From Achromobacter mucicolens (GTDB lineage: Bacteria > Pseudomonadota > Gammaproteobacteria > Burkholderiales > Burkholderiaceae_B), in assembly GCF_902859725.1 (NCBI RefSeq), contig NZ_CADIJP010000011.1:124001-188000 (forward strand): 64,000 nucleotides of DNA, in the 5' to 3' direction. A program made the translations under genes and the position numbers. Positions 1-9,554 of this stretch are shown one piece after another. Below the pieces are notes generated by a model. It saw only the letters and a program-made list of their open reading frames with translations, was not told the origin of the DNA and did not search any database. How positions within the stretch are numbered: position 1 is the first letter of the stretch; every line of letters starts with the position of its first letter.

Positions 1-1643
1 ACGATCCCGCCAACTTCCCGCGCAACATGTTCGTGTGGCGCTCCAACATTCTGGGCTCCAGCGGCAAGGGTCACGAGTACTTCCTGAAGTACCTGTTGGG
101 CACCCAGAACGCCGTGTTCGGCGATGAGGCCGACGCCATCAAGCCGTCCGAAGTCACCTTTGAGGACGACGCGGCCGAAGGCAAGCTGGACCTCCTGACC
201 GTGCTGGACTTCCGCATGAGCACCACGTGCCTTTACGGCGACATCGTGCTGCCGACGGCCACCTGGTACGAAAAGGACGACCTCAACACGTCCGACATGC
301 ACCCCTTCATCCATCCGCTCAGCGAAGCCGTGCAGCCGCTCTGGGAAAGCAAGACTGACTGGGAAATCTACAAGCTGCTGGCCAAGAAATTCAGCGAAAT
401 CGGTGGTCCCTACTTGGGCAAGCGCCGCGACCTGGTGCTGACCCCGCTGATGCACGACACCCCGGGAGAACTGGGCCAGGCCTTCGAACCCAAGGACTGG
501 AAGCTCGGCGAATGCGACCTGATTCCGGGCAAGACGGCCCCGTCCATGACGGTGGTCGAACGTGACTACAACGACATCTACCGCAAGTTCACGTCGGTGG
601 GTCCGTTGCTGGACAAGCTGGGCAACGGCGGCAAGGGCATCAACTGGAACACCCAGCACGAGGTCCACGAGCTGGCCGGCATCAACGAGAGCGTCACGGA
701 ATCCGGCGTCAGCCAGGGCCGTCCGCGCCTGGATACGGCGATCGACGCGGCCGAGATGATCCTGACCTTCGCACCTGAGACCAACGGCCATGTGTCGGTC
801 AAGGCTTGGGAAGCGCTGGGCAAGATCACCGGACGCGACCACACGCACCTGGCGGTCGGACGCGAGCACGACAAGATCCGCTTCCGCGACATCCAGGCGC
901 AGCCGCGCAAGATCATTTCGGCGCCCACCTGGTCCGGTCTGGAAAGCGAAGAGGTCAGCTACAACGCCGGCTACACCAACGTCCATGAACTGATCCCATG
1001 GCGCACCCTGACCGGCCGCCAGCAGTTCTACCAGGATCACCGCTGGATGCTGGACTTTGGCGAGGGCTCGTGCGTGTACAAGCCCGCCATCGACACCAAG
1101 ACGGTTGCGCCCATGCTGGGCAAATACCCGAACGGCGAAAAGGAGCTGGTCCTGAACTGGATCACGCCGCACCAGAAGTGGGGCATCCACAGCACGTACT
1201 CGGACAACCTGCGCATGCTGACCTTGAGCCGCGGCGGCCCCCACGTGTGGGTGTCCGAAGCCGAGGCCAAGCAGGCCGGACTGGTCGACAACGACTGGGT
1301 GGAAGTGTTCAACGTGAACGGCACGCTGACCGCCCGGGTGGTCGTGAGCCAGCGCGTTCCGGTCGGCATGTGCCTGATGTACCACGCACAGGAAAAGATC
1401 GTGAACGTGCCGGGCGCTGAAACCAGCGGCAAGCGCGGCGGCATCCATAACTCGGTCACGCGCACGGTGCTCAAGCCCACGCACATGATCGGCGGATACG
1501 CGCAGCAGGCCTACGGTTTCAACTACTACGGCACCGTGGGCGCCAACCGCGACGAGTTCGTGGTCGTGCGCAAGATGAAGAAGGTGGACTGGCTGGAAGG
1601 CCCGCTCGTCGAAGAACTGCAACAAGAAGAGAAGCAATCATGA
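1..1643 (+). CDS. narG: Respiratory nitrate reductase alpha subunit (3' part)
   Basis: The reading frame is open from the left edge (first full codon at base 3) and gives the last 546 residues of a protein normally about 1,250 residues long, so only the C-terminal half is present. It matches NarG: the frame opens with DPANFPRNMFVWRSN, carries TPHQKWGIHSTYSDN in the middle and ends with the conserved GFNYYGTVGANRDEF block of the cofactor-binding C-terminal domain. NarG is the cytoplasmic Mo-bisMGD subunit that reduces nitrate to nitrite in the membrane NarGHI complex. The N-terminal FS0 cluster and the Mo ligand lie outside the window. It overlaps narH by four bases (ATGA). Confidence 0.97.
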   Translation, partial: DPANFPRNMFVWRSNILGSSGKGHEYFLKYLLGTQNAVFGDEADAIKPSEVTFEDDAAEGKLDLLTVLDFRMSTTCLYGDIVLPTATWYEKDDLNTSDMHPFIHPLSEAVQPLWESKTDWEIYKLLAKKFSEIGGPYLGKRRDLVLTPLMHDTPGELGQAFEPKDWKLGECDLIPGKTAPSMTVVERDYNDIYRKFTSVGPLLDKLGNGGKGINWNTQHEVHELAGINESVTESGVSQGRPRLDTAIDAAEMILTFAPETNGHVSVKAWEALGKITGRDHTHLAVGREHDKIRFRDIQAQPRKIISAPTWSGLESEEVSYNAGYTNVHELIPWRTLTGRQQFYQDHRWMLDFGEGSCVYKPAIDTKTVAPMLGKYPNGEKELVLNWITPHQKWGIHSTYSDNLRMLTLSRGGPHVWVSEAEAKQAGLVDNDWVEVFNVNGTLTARVVVSQRVPVGMCLMYHAQEKIVNVPGAETSGKRGGIHNSVTRTVLKPTHMIGGYAQQAYGFNYYGTVGANRDEFVVVRKMKKVDWLEGPLVEELQQEEKQS

Positions 1644-3205
1644 GGATACGCGCCCAAATCGGCATGGTGCTGAACCTGGACAAGTGCATTGGCTGCCACA
1701 CTTGCTCGGTCACCTGCAAGAACGTCTGGACCAGCCGCGACGGTGTCGAGTACGCGTGGTTCAACAACGTCGAAACCAAGCCCGGCATCGGCTATCCGAA
1801 GGAATGGGAAAACCAGGAAAAGTGGAAGGGCGGCTGGAGCCGCACGGCCGCCGGCAAGCTGGAGCCGCGCCAAGGCGGCAAGCTGCGCATCCTGGCCAAC
1901 CTGTTCGCCAACCCGAACCTGCCCGCCATCGACGACTACTACGAGCCGTTCACTTACGACTACGAGCACCTGAAGAACGCGCCGCTGTCGCAGACGCCGC
2001 CCACCGCGCGTCCGGTGTCGGTGCTGACGGGCAAGAAGATGGACAAGATCCATTGGGGCCCGAACTGGGAAGACGACCTGGGCGGCGAGTTCAGCTCGCG
2101 CAGCCGCGATGCACTCTTCGAAGGCGTGCAGAAAGAGATGTACTCGACGTTCGAGAACACCTTCATGATGTACCTGCCGCGCCTGTGCGAACACTGCCTG
2201 AACCCGGCCTGTGTCGCCAGCTGCCCGTCCGGTTCCATCTACAAGCGCGAAGACGACGGCATCGTCCTGGTCGATCAGGACAAGTGCCGCGGATGGCGCA
2301 TGTGCATCTCGGGTTGCCCGTACAAGAAGATCTACTACAACTGGAACAGCGGCAAGGCCGAGAAGTGCACGTTCTGCTATCCGCGCATCGAGGCCGGCCA
2401 GCCGACCGTGTGCTCGGAAACCTGCGTGGGCCGCATCCGCTACCTGGGCGTGCTGCTGTATGACGCCGACCAGATCGAAACTGCCGCCGCCACCGCTAAC
2501 GAGCAGGATCTGTATCAGTCGCAGCTCGACCTGTTCCTGGACCCGCATTCGCCCGAGGTAATCGCCGCGGCGCGCGAGCAGGGCATCCCGGAATCTTGGC
2601 TGGAAGCCGCGCGCAATTCGCCCGTCTACAAGATGGCCGTCGAATGGAAGGTGGCCTTCCCGCTGCACCCGGAATACCGCACGCTGCCCATGGTCTGGTA
2701 CATCCCGCCGCTGTCGCCCATCCAGACGGCCGCCGAGTCCGGCAAGATGCCCCAGCGCACCGTGGGCAAGAGCGGCATGATTCCCGACGTGTCGACGCTG
2801 CGCATCCCCGTGCGCTACCTGGCCAACCTGCTGACCGCCGGCAAGGAAGCGCCGGTGCTGCAAGCTCTGGAACGCATGCTGGCCATGCGCGCGTTCAAGC
2901 GGTCCGAGACCGTCCACGGCGAACGCGACACGGCCCTGCTGGATCAGGTGGGCCTGTCCGAGGAAACGGTGCAGGACATGTACCGCATCATGGCCATCGC
3001 CAACTACGAAGACCGCTTCGTCGTGCCCAGCAGCCACAAGGAAGTGGTCGAGGACAGCTTCAACGAGAAGGGCAGCTGCGGCTTCACCTTTGGCAACGGC
3101 TGCTCGGGCGGCGTGTCGGAAGGCACCTTGTTCGGCCGCAAGCCGCAGGGCAGCGAGATCTTCATTGAAATGCCCAAGTCGCGCAAGAAGGCCGTTTCGG
3201 CCTGA
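1640..3205 (+). CDS. narH: Respiratory nitrate reductase beta subunit
   Basis: A 521-residue protein of normal length for NarH, the iron-sulfur subunit that carries electrons from the NarI hemes to NarG. Four Cys-rich motifs are visible. The first is C16-x2-C19-x2-C22-x3-C26. The second, CEHCLNPACVASC, begins near residue 183. The third, CRGWRMC, begins at residue 216, and the fourth lies further on. The Trp in CRGWRMC replaces a Cys, which is the family signature of the single [3Fe-4S] cluster among three [4Fe-4S] clusters. The start codon overlaps the narG stop as ATGA, which implies translational coupling. Confidence 0.98.
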   Translation: MRIRAQIGMVLNLDKCIGCHTCSVTCKNVWTSRDGVEYAWFNNVETKPGIGYPKEWENQEKWKGGWSRTAAGKLEPRQGGKLRILANLFANPNLPAIDDYYEPFTYDYEHLKNAPLSQTPPTARPVSVLTGKKMDKIHWGPNWEDDLGGEFSSRSRDALFEGVQKEMYSTFENTFMMYLPRLCEHCLNPACVASCPSGSIYKREDDGIVLVDQDKCRGWRMCISGCPYKKIYYNWNSGKAEKCTFCYPRIEAGQPTVCSETCVGRIRYLGVLLYDADQIETAAATANEQDLYQSQLDLFLDPHSPEVIAAAREQGIPESWLEAARNSPVYKMAVEWKVAFPLHPEYRTLPMVWYIPPLSPIQTAAESGKMPQRTVGKSGMIPDVSTLRIPVRYLANLLTAGKEAPVLQALERMLAMRAFKRSETVHGERDTALLDQVGLSEETVQDMYRIMAIANYEDRFVVPSSHKEVVEDSFNEKGSCGFTFGNGCSGGVSEGTLFGRKPQGSEIFIEMPKSRKKAVSA

Positions 3206-3220
3206 GGAAAGGAGAACACC

Positions 3221-3868
3221 ATGAGCCTGTACCGACTGCTTTCCGCCATGCTGTGCTACCCCGAGCCGGAGCTGCTGGACTACCTGGGCGAACTGGAAGA
3301 GGCCCTGGCGGCCTATCCGGACGCCGAGGAAACCCTGCAGCCCCTGGTCAGCTACCTGGCCTCGAACGACCTGATTCCCCTGCAAGAGAACTACGTCGCC
3401 ACCTTTGACCGCAACCGCTCGCATTCGCTGCACCTGTTCGAACACGTCCACGGCGAAAGCCGCGACCGCGGCCAGGCGATGGTGGACCTGCTGGAAACCT
3501 ACCGCGCGCACGGCTTCGAGCCGATGGTGTCGGAACTGCCGGACCACGTGCCGCTGTTCCTGGAATTCCTGGGGGTCATCGATCCCGACACGGCCCAGGA
3601 GCTGCTGGACGAAGCCATCCACGTGCTGGCGGCCATCGGCGCGCGCCTGGCCAAAAGCGAAAGCTCCTACGCCTGCGTCTTTGCTGTGCTGCGCGCCCAG
3701 TCCCGCGTGATTCCGCGCGTGCAGACCGAGGCGCCGGTGCGCGACATGGACGAGGCGATGGAGGCCTTCGGCGCCGGGCCCGACGGCGTGGAACCGCTGC
3801 TGCGGCCGTTTGCGGGAGGCGGGGTGCAGACCGTGCACTTCCATCCCCGTTCCGCCGCGACTCATTAA
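3221..3868 (+). CDS. narJ: Nitrate reductase molybdenum cofactor assembly chaperone
   Basis: A 215-residue acidic protein with the NarJ/TorD-family start (MSLYRLLSAMLCYPEPELLDYL) and the LFEHVHGESRDRGQAM block typical of NarJ. NarJ binds apo-NarGH in the cytoplasm, holds it until molybdenum cofactor and FS0 are inserted, and is not part of the final enzyme. It lies 15 bases after narH with a good ribosome-binding site (AGGAAAGGAG) just upstream of the ATG, and 18 bases before narI. The tail after about residue 175 is variable, as usual in the family. Confidence 0.97.
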   Translation: MSLYRLLSAMLCYPEPELLDYLGELEEALAAYPDAEETLQPLVSYLASNDLIPLQENYVATFDRNRSHSLHLFEHVHGESRDRGQAMVDLLETYRAHGFEPMVSELPDHVPLFLEFLGVIDPDTAQELLDEAIHVLAAIGARLAKSESSYACVFAVLRAQSRVIPRVQTEAPVRDMDEAMEAFGAGPDGVEPLLRPFAGGGVQTVHFHPRSAATH

Positions 3869-3886
3869 TGCCCAGGACGACGCATC

Positions 3887-4570
3887 ATGAACTCCCTGAA
3901 CCAGTTTCTTTTCGGCATCTATCCGTACATCGCACTGACGATCTTTCTGCTCGGCAGCCTGGCGCGTTTTGAGCGCGAGCAGTACACCTGGAAATCCGAC
4001 AGCTCGCAACTGCTGCATCGCGGCCAGTTGCGGCTGGGGAACATCCTGTTCCACATCGGCATCCTGGGCCTGTTCTTCGGGCATCTGGTCGGCCTGCTCA
4101 CCCCCGTCATCGTGTGGGACACGCTGGGCGTTTCGCACTCGCTCAAGCAGATGGTTGCGATGGTGGCGGGCGGCGTGATGGGCGGGCTGTGCCTGATCGG
4201 CCTCTTGATCCTGATCCACCGCCGCCTGACCGACCCCCGCATCGCCCACGCCACGCGGCCTGGCGACAAGATCCTGTTGCTGTGGATTCTGGTGACGCTG
4301 CTGCTGGGGCTGTCCACGATCGTGCTGTCGGCTGGCCACATGGACGGCGAAATGATGGTGCACCTGATGACCTGGGCGCAGCACATCGTCACGTTCCAGG
4401 GCGACGCTGCCAGCTACATCGCCGGCGTGCCGCTGCTGTTCAAGGCGCACCTCTTCATGGGCCTCACGCTTTTCGTGATCTTCCCGTTCACCCGTCTGGT
4501 GCACGTCTGGAGCGGTTTCGCGTCGGTGGGCTACCTGGGCCGCGCCTGGCAACTGGTCCGTCCGCGCTGA
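3887..4570 (+). CDS. narI: Respiratory nitrate reductase gamma subunit (cytochrome b)
   Basis: A 227-residue integral membrane protein with five hydrophobic segments, which oxidises quinol and anchors NarGH. The four heme-b histidines expected from the E. coli protein are visible: H56 and H66 in the second segment (FHIGILGLFFGH), and H188 and H206 in the last (KAHLF and LVHVW). The first pair has exactly the E. coli numbering and the second is shifted by one. It sits 18 bases after narJ in the nar operon. Nothing is missing or unusual. Confidence 0.98.
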   Translation: MNSLNQFLFGIYPYIALTIFLLGSLARFEREQYTWKSDSSQLLHRGQLRLGNILFHIGILGLFFGHLVGLLTPVIVWDTLGVSHSLKQMVAMVAGGVMGGLCLIGLLILIHRRLTDPRIAHATRPGDKILLLWILVTLLLGLSTIVLSAGHMDGEMMVHLMTWAQHIVTFQGDAASYIAGVPLLFKAHLFMGLTLFVIFPFTRLVHVWSGFASVGYLGRAWQLVRPR

Positions 4571-4592
4571 TTCCCCGTCTTAGGAGCCGAAC

Positions 4593-5354
4593 ATGCCTGT
4601 CATCGTCAACGGCGTCGAACTGAACGACGCGGATCTGGAACGTGAACTGCCCTTGCACGCAGAAGCCGGCAACCCCATGCGCGAGGCCGTCACGGCCCTG
4701 GTGCTGCGGCGCGTCCTGCTGGACGAGGCCGGCCGGCAGGGCCTGGATGTATCCGACGAGGAAAGCGCCATCGGCGCCTTGCTCGCCAGTCAGGCCCCGG
4801 CGCCCGAAGCCGACGACGCCGCTTGCCGGCGCTTCTACCAGATGCACCCCGAGCGCTTCATGGTGGGCGAACTGGTCGAGGCCGACCACATCCTGTTCCA
4901 GGTCACGCCCGACGTGAACCTGGACATGCTGAAGGCGCATGCCAACGTGGTGCTGGCCGAGCTGCTGGCCGACCCGTCCCGGTTCGCCGAGGTGGCCCGC
5001 GAACAATCCAATTGCCCGTCCGGGGCCGTAGGCGGCAATCTGGGCCAACTGGGGCGCGGCGACACCGTGCCGGAATTCGAACGCGCGGTGTTCGCGCTGC
5101 CTTCGGGCGGCTTGCTGCCGCAGTTGCTGCAGACGCGGCACGGCCTGCACATCGTGCGCGTGGTTCGGCGTGTCGAAGGGCGGCTCTTGCCCTACGAACA
5201 CGTGGCCAAGCAGATTGCCACGGCGCTCACGTCCATGAGCCGCGATACCGCCTGGCGGCAATACACCAAGCTGCTGGTCGGGCGCGCCAAGATCTCGGGC
5301 ATCGATCTGGACGACGGCGAACCCGAACGGGTCTTCGCCGGGAGCGCCGCATGA
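4593..5354 (+). CDS. Parvulin-type peptidyl-prolyl cis/trans isomerase of the nar operon
   Basis: A 253-residue protein with an alpha-helical N-terminal part and a PpiC/rotamase domain from about residue 100 to 195. Visible parvulin features are the FAEVAREQSNCPSGAVGGNLG segment (split here as FAEVAREQ and GAVGGNLGQLGRGD), the PEFERAVFAL block and the histidine-containing RHGLHIVRV strand. It has no signal peptide and should act in the cytoplasm. It starts 22 bases after narI with a clear AGGAG, and its stop overlaps moaA as ATGA. The position suggests a role in folding or maturing the nitrate reductase, as proposed for NifM-like isomerases; that role is inferred from context only. Confidence 0.9.
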   Translation: MPVIVNGVELNDADLERELPLHAEAGNPMREAVTALVLRRVLLDEAGRQGLDVSDEESAIGALLASQAPAPEADDAACRRFYQMHPERFMVGELVEADHILFQVTPDVNLDMLKAHANVVLAELLADPSRFAEVAREQSNCPSGAVGGNLGQLGRGDTVPEFERAVFALPSGGLLPQLLQTRHGLHIVRVVRRVEGRLLPYEHVAKQIATALTSMSRDTAWRQYTKLLVGRAKISGIDLDDGEPERVFAGSAA

Positions 5355-6349
5355 TGGACGAGCCAGCCCCTGCTGCCCTGGCGGACGGCTTTGGCCGCCG
5401 CATCGACTATCTGCGCGTTTCGGTCACCGATCGCTGCGACCTGCGTTGCAGCTATTGCCTGCCCAAGGATTTCAAGGGCTTTGAAACGCCGGCCAACTGG
5501 ATGACCCACGACGAAATGGTCCGGCTGGTCGGGCTGTTCGTGAGCCTGGGCGTGGCCAAGGTCAGGCTTACGGGCGGCGAGCCGCTGCTGCGCAAGGGCG
5601 TTGCCGGGCTGGCCGCCACCATCGCCGCCATGCCCGGGCTGCGCGACCTGTCCGTGTCCACCAACGCCACGCAGCTATCGCGCCATGCGCAGTCGCTGCG
5701 CGCGGCGGGGGTGGACCGTCTGAACATCAGCCTGGACACGCTGGACGCGGCAGCGTTCTCGCAGATCACGGGACGCGATTGCCTGGACGCCGTGCTGGCC
5801 GGATTGTCGGCCGCGCGGCAGGCTGGCTTTTCCCCAATCAAGCTCAACAGCGTGGTGCATGCGGCCACGCCGGAATCCGAAGTTCGCCGCCTGCTGTCCT
5901 ATGCGGTGGAGCAGGGCTTCGTGCTGCGGCTGATCGAACCGATGCCGATGGGCGAGTGCGGCCGCGGCTTTACGCACACCGACCTGAACGCGATGGGCGC
6001 GCGCCTGGCCGCCGACGCCGGGCTGGTGCCATCGCTGGCCGAATCACGCAACGGCCCGGCGCGCTACTGGACCAGCGGACAGGGCGCGCCCGTGCTGGGC
6101 GTCATCACCCCCATGTCGCGTCATTTCTGCGCCACCTGCAACCGCGTGCGGCTGGGCGTGGACGGCACCTTGTATCTGTGCCTGGGCCAGGAAGACCAAG
6201 TGCCGCTCGGACGCTTGCTGCGCGCGGGCGCCAGCGACGCCGATCTCATCCAGGCCATCCGGGCGGGCATCGCCGCCAAGCCGGAGCGCCACGAATTCAA
6301 TGCCCGGCCCGAACGCATCGTGCGCTTCATGTCGCAAACGGGAGGCTGA
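5351..6349 (+). CDS. moaA: GTP 3',8-cyclase (molybdenum cofactor biosynthesis protein A)
   Basis: A 332-residue radical SAM protein that converts GTP to 3',8-cyclo-7,8-dihydro-GTP, the first step of molybdopterin synthesis. The N-terminal SAM cluster is C29-x3-C33-x2-C36 within VTDRCDLRCSYC. The second, C-terminal cluster is CATC followed 13 residues later by another Cys (CLGQ). The frame is open far upstream, but the ATG at 5351 gives the normal family N-terminus and overlaps the isomerase stop as ATGA. Its place inside the nar operon links cofactor supply to nitrate reductase expression. Confidence 0.95.
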   Translation: MMDEPAPAALADGFGRRIDYLRVSVTDRCDLRCSYCLPKDFKGFETPANWMTHDEMVRLVGLFVSLGVAKVRLTGGEPLLRKGVAGLAATIAAMPGLRDLSVSTNATQLSRHAQSLRAAGVDRLNISLDTLDAAAFSQITGRDCLDAVLAGLSAARQAGFSPIKLNSVVHAATPESEVRRLLSYAVEQGFVLRLIEPMPMGECGRGFTHTDLNAMGARLAADAGLVPSLAESRNGPARYWTSGQGAPVLGVITPMSRHFCATCNRVRLGVDGTLYLCLGQEDQVPLGRLLRAGASDADLIQAIRAGIAAKPERHEFNARPERIVRFMSQTGG

Positions 6350-6350
6350 C

Positions 6351-7016
6351 ATGCAGGATCTTGAACGACTGGTGGGCGGCTTCCAGCGCTTTCAGCAACA
6401 GTATTACGAAGACGCGCCGTCGCTGTACCGCAACCTGCGCGACGGCCAGCATCCCAGTACATTGCTGATCGGCTGTTGCGATTCCCGCGTGGACCCGGCC
6501 ATGCTGCTAGGGTGTGATCCCGGCGACATCTTTACCGTGCGCAATGTGGCCAATCTGGTGCCGCCGTGCAGCAAGGACCGCGGCCTTCAAGGCGTTCTGG
6601 CGGCAATCCAGTTTGCCGTCGAACAATTGCAGGTCAGCCGCATCATCGTGCTGGGACACGCCCAATGCGGCGGGATCCGCGCACTGATGGAGCGCGGCAT
6701 CCGCCGCGACGGCGAGACCGACTATCTTGGGCGCTGGATGGACATCGCCGAACCCGCGCGCGAACAGGTGCTGCGGCAGATGCCGGACGCCACCAAGGAA
6801 GAGCGCCGGCGCGCCTGCGAGCAGGCCTCCATCCTGATCTCGCTGCGCAACCTGGAGGACCTGCCTTTCGTGCGGCGGGCGGTCGACGCGGGAAGCCTGT
6901 CCCTGCATGGGTGGTATTTCGACCTGGTGGCGGGCGCTTTGCTGGCATACTCCCCGCGGGCGGACACGTTTTTGCCCATCGTATGTCCCTTGCTGACGGA
7001 ACCCGCACTCGTATGA
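6351..7016 (+). CDS. Beta-class carbonic anhydrase
   Basis: A 221-residue protein of the CynT/Can family, which interconverts CO2 and bicarbonate in the cytoplasm. The zinc motif C-x-D-x-R is present (C42, D44, R46 in GCCDSR), and the second half of the site is the HAQCGG motif. The chosen ATG at 6351 follows the moaA stop by one base with GGAGG just upstream; an in-frame ATG 51 bases earlier lies inside moaA and would add a tail not typical of the family. The stop overlaps mobB as ATGA. A carbonic anhydrase between two molybdenum-cofactor genes is unusual in content but clearly part of this transcription unit. Confidence 0.93.
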   Translation: MQDLERLVGGFQRFQQQYYEDAPSLYRNLRDGQHPSTLLIGCCDSRVDPAMLLGCDPGDIFTVRNVANLVPPCSKDRGLQGVLAAIQFAVEQLQVSRIIVLGHAQCGGIRALMERGIRRDGETDYLGRWMDIAEPAREQVLRQMPDATKEERRRACEQASILISLRNLEDLPFVRRAVDAGSLSLHGWYFDLVAGALLAYSPRADTFLPIVCPLLTEPALV

Positions 7017-7510
7017 CTCCCGTATTCGGTATCGCCGGCCGCTCCGGCAGCGGCAAGACCACCCTGATCGAGGCCATGCTGCCGCTGCTTGGCGCGCGCG
7101 GCCTGCGGGTGAACGTCATCAAGCACAGCCATCATGATTTTCAGATGGAGCCCCCCGGCAAGGACAGCGCGCGCTTTCGGACCGCGGGCGCGCAGGAAGT
7201 CATGATTGCCTCGCCATACCGGTATGCCATCGTGCATGAACTGCGCGACACGCCGGAACCCACGCTTGAGGCGCAACTGGCGCGCCTGTCGCCCGCCGAT
7301 CTGGTGCTGGTCGAGGGCTTCAAGCAGGCCGCGATTCCGCGTATCGAGGTCTACCGCCCCGCGCTGGGCAAGCCGCCGCTGCACGCCGAAGATCCTTCAT
7401 TCCTGGCCGTCGTGACGGATGCGCCGCTTGAAATCGCTTTGCCCTGCCTGCCCCTGAACGACCCTGCCCAGGTTGCCGATTTTCTGTGCCGCACCCTCGG
7501 TTTGGCCTGA
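7013..7510 (+). CDS. mobB: Molybdopterin-guanine dinucleotide biosynthesis adaptor protein
   Basis: A 165-residue P-loop protein. The start [18 protein letters not shown] contains the Walker A motif GRSGSGKTT, followed by VIKHSHHDF and LVLVEGFKQ, all typical of MobB. MobB binds GTP and assists MobA in attaching GMP to molybdopterin to form the dinucleotide cofactor used by NarG. The ATG at 7013 overlaps the carbonic anhydrase stop (ATGA); the frame extends further upstream but only through the anhydrase gene. It is the last gene before the 92-base gap to narX. Confidence 0.94.
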   Translation: MTPVFGIAGRSGSGKTTLIEAMLPLLGARGLRVNVIKHSHHDFQMEPPGKDSARFRTAGAQEVMIASPYRYAIVHELRDTPEPTLEAQLARLSPADLVLVEGFKQAAIPRIEVYRPALGKPPLHAEDPSFLAVVTDAPLEIALPCLPLNDPAQVADFLCRTLGLA

Positions 7511-7602
7511 TCGCATGGGGCTAAAACGCGCGCAATCGCGCCGGAAAGCGGGCGGGAAGCGACTACACTGATACCCGATCCGCGCTTTTCGCCCCGACAC
7601 CC

Positions 7603-9540
7603 ATGAAGTCCTCGAATACCGCCACTCCCTCCGACGCGCTGCCGTCGCCCCGGCACCGCCTGTCCACGCGCATCGTGGCAAGCTCGCTGCTGGCGCTGGT
7701 CGTGGTGCTGTCCATGGTGAGCTGGACGCTGTGGCTGTCCTGGCAACTCGAAGGCGCGGGCGCGGCCATCAACGATACTGGCAGCCTGCGGATGCGGGCC
7801 AATCGCGTCGCCGTCGAACTGATGCGGCCGCAGGCCGGGCGCGAAGTGCGCACCACCGAACAGATTGCCATTCTGGACGACACCATCGCGCGCCTGGCAC
7901 GGGGCAACCCCGCGCGGCCGCTCTTCATTCCCAACGACAACGCGATCCGCGCCCAATGGCACGACGTGGCCGCTTACTGGCGCGACATCATGAAGCCGGC
8001 GGCGCTGCGCGCCATTGGCCAGCCGGACGCATCAAGCTACCTGGAAACGCTGCCCGAATTCGTGGCGCGCGCCGATACGCTGGTCCGGATGATCGAACAG
8101 GACAATGCCGGCAAGACCACGTCCCTGCGGCTGTCGCAGGGCGTGTTGGCGGCAATCGCCAGCGCGGGCACGCTTGCCATGATCTACCTGCTGTATCTGT
8201 GGATCATTTCACCGGTGCTGCGTCTACGCGACGGCCTGCAGCGCATGGCCGACCGCGAGTTCAGCAGCCGCCTGCCGGTCGAAAGCCAGGACGAGTTCGG
8301 CGTGCTGGCCCGCGGCTACAACCGCATGGCGGACGAACTGCAGGACTTGTACACCAGTCTGGAGCAGCGGGTGGAACAGAAGACGGCGCAGTTGGCCGCG
8401 CAGAATCGCGACATCGGGGCGCTGTATGACATGGCGGCGTTCCTGAACCAGCCCAATGAAATCGAGGCCATGTGCGATGGCTTCCTGCGCCGCGTGATGC
8501 TGCAGTTCGATGCCGAAGCAGGCAGCATCCGGGCGCTGGATCCCAACAACGAAAAACTGAACCTCGTGGTGTCCGTGGGCCTGTCCGAAGAATTGGTCGA
8601 GTCCGAACACTGCATGAAGGTCGACGACTGCTATTGCGGTGTCGCCACCCGCAAGGCGGGTGTGATCGTCATTCAGGACTTCCGCCAGTCGCCGCCCGAA
8701 CTGGATCTGAACTGCCAGCGCGAGGGCTTTGCCAGCGTGGCGGTGTTTCGCATCGTGACGCGCGACGAAGTGCTGGGTTCGTATTCGCTGCATTTCCGCA
8801 CGCACCGTCGGCTGGCCGCGTCCGAGTCGCAGTTGCTGGAAACGCTGGGCCAGCACCTGGGCGTGGCGCTGGACAACCGGCGGCTGAGCGCGCAGGCGCG
8901 TCAATTGGCTGTGGTCCAGGAGCGCGGACTCGTGGCGCAGGGCCTGCACGACAGCCTTGCCCAAGGCCTGAACTTCCTGAACCTGCAATTGCAGATGCTC
9001 GATGCCGCGATCAAGCGCGGCGACGAGGAAGAGGTCAGCGAGATCCTGCCGCTCTTGCGCACCGGCGTGGACGAAAGCTACCAGGACGTGCGCGAACTCC
9101 TGACCAACTTCCGCAGCAAGTTGTCGCAAGGCGACCTGCAAGCCGCCATCGAGGACACGGTTTCCCGTTTTCGCCGCCAGACCGCCATCGACACCGACCT
9201 GACGTTTACCCAGGGCGAGGGCGCGCCGTTGCAGCCGGAGCAGCAGTTGCAGGTGCTGTTCATCCTGCAGGAAGCGCTGTCCAATGTGCGCAAGCACTCG
9301 GAAGCCAGCCGCGTGCGGATCGCCGTTGAGAATGGCCGGGATTTCACCTTGCTGATTTCGGACGACGGCCAGGGCTACGACCCGGCCGACGTCGCCGAAC
9401 GGGGCGAATCCCATGTCGGCCTGCACATCATGCGCGAGCGCGCCGCCCGCATGCGCGCCGTGATAAAACTCGAATCGCAGCCCGGCGCCGGCACGCGCGT
9501 GGCGCTCACCTTGCCTGGCGCCGAACGCCAGGCAGCCTGA
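7603..9540 (+). CDS. narX: Nitrate/nitrite sensor histidine kinase
   Basis: A 645-residue sensor kinase. Order of parts: first membrane helix about residues 24-47; a periplasmic domain with the nitrate-binding P-box INDTGSLRMRANR near residue 57; second helix about 183-205; a HAMP linker; a central GAF-like module with the Cys cluster CMKVDDCYC typical of NarX; then HisKA_3 with phospho-acceptor H449 in LHDSLAQ, and an HATPase domain (SDDGQGYD). It phosphorylates NarL when nitrate or nitrite is present. It lies after the nar operon and 14 bases before narL. Confidence 0.95.
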   Translation: MKSSNTATPSDALPSPRHRLSTRIVASSLLALVVVLSMVSWTLWLSWQLEGAGAAINDTGSLRMRANRVAVELMRPQAGREVRTTEQIAILDDTIARLARGNPARPLFIPNDNAIRAQWHDVAAYWRDIMKPAALRAIGQPDASSYLETLPEFVARADTLVRMIEQDNAGKTTSLRLSQGVLAAIASAGTLAMIYLLYLWIISPVLRLRDGLQRMADREFSSRLPVESQDEFGVLARGYNRMADELQDLYTSLEQRVEQKTAQLAAQNRDIGALYDMAAFLNQPNEIEAMCDGFLRRVMLQFDAEAGSIRALDPNNEKLNLVVSVGLSEELVESEHCMKVDDCYCGVATRKAGVIVIQDFRQSPPELDLNCQREGFASVAVFRIVTRDEVLGSYSLHFRTHRRLAASESQLLETLGQHLGVALDNRRLSAQARQLAVVQERGLVAQGLHDSLAQGLNFLNLQLQMLDAAIKRGDEEEVSEILPLLRTGVDESYQDVRELLTNFRSKLSQGDLQAAIEDTVSRFRRQTAIDTDLTFTQGEGAPLQPEQQLQVLFILQEALSNVRKHSEASRVRIAVENGRDFTLLISDDGQGYDPADVAERGESHVGLHIMRERAARMRAVIKLESQPGAGTRVALTLPGAERQAA

Positions 9541-9554
9541 CATCCTGGCCCATC

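Noticed and set aside
1526-4552. A 1,008-codon open frame on the minus strand across narH, narJ and narI
   Set aside because: It is antisense to four well-identified genes; its translation is His/Gln/Arg-rich with no domain, typical of open frames opposite GC-rich codons.
7511-7602. A possible narX promoter (TACACT at about 7563)
   Set aside because: Only a 4/6 -10 match without a -35 or an FNR/NarL site; too weak to list.
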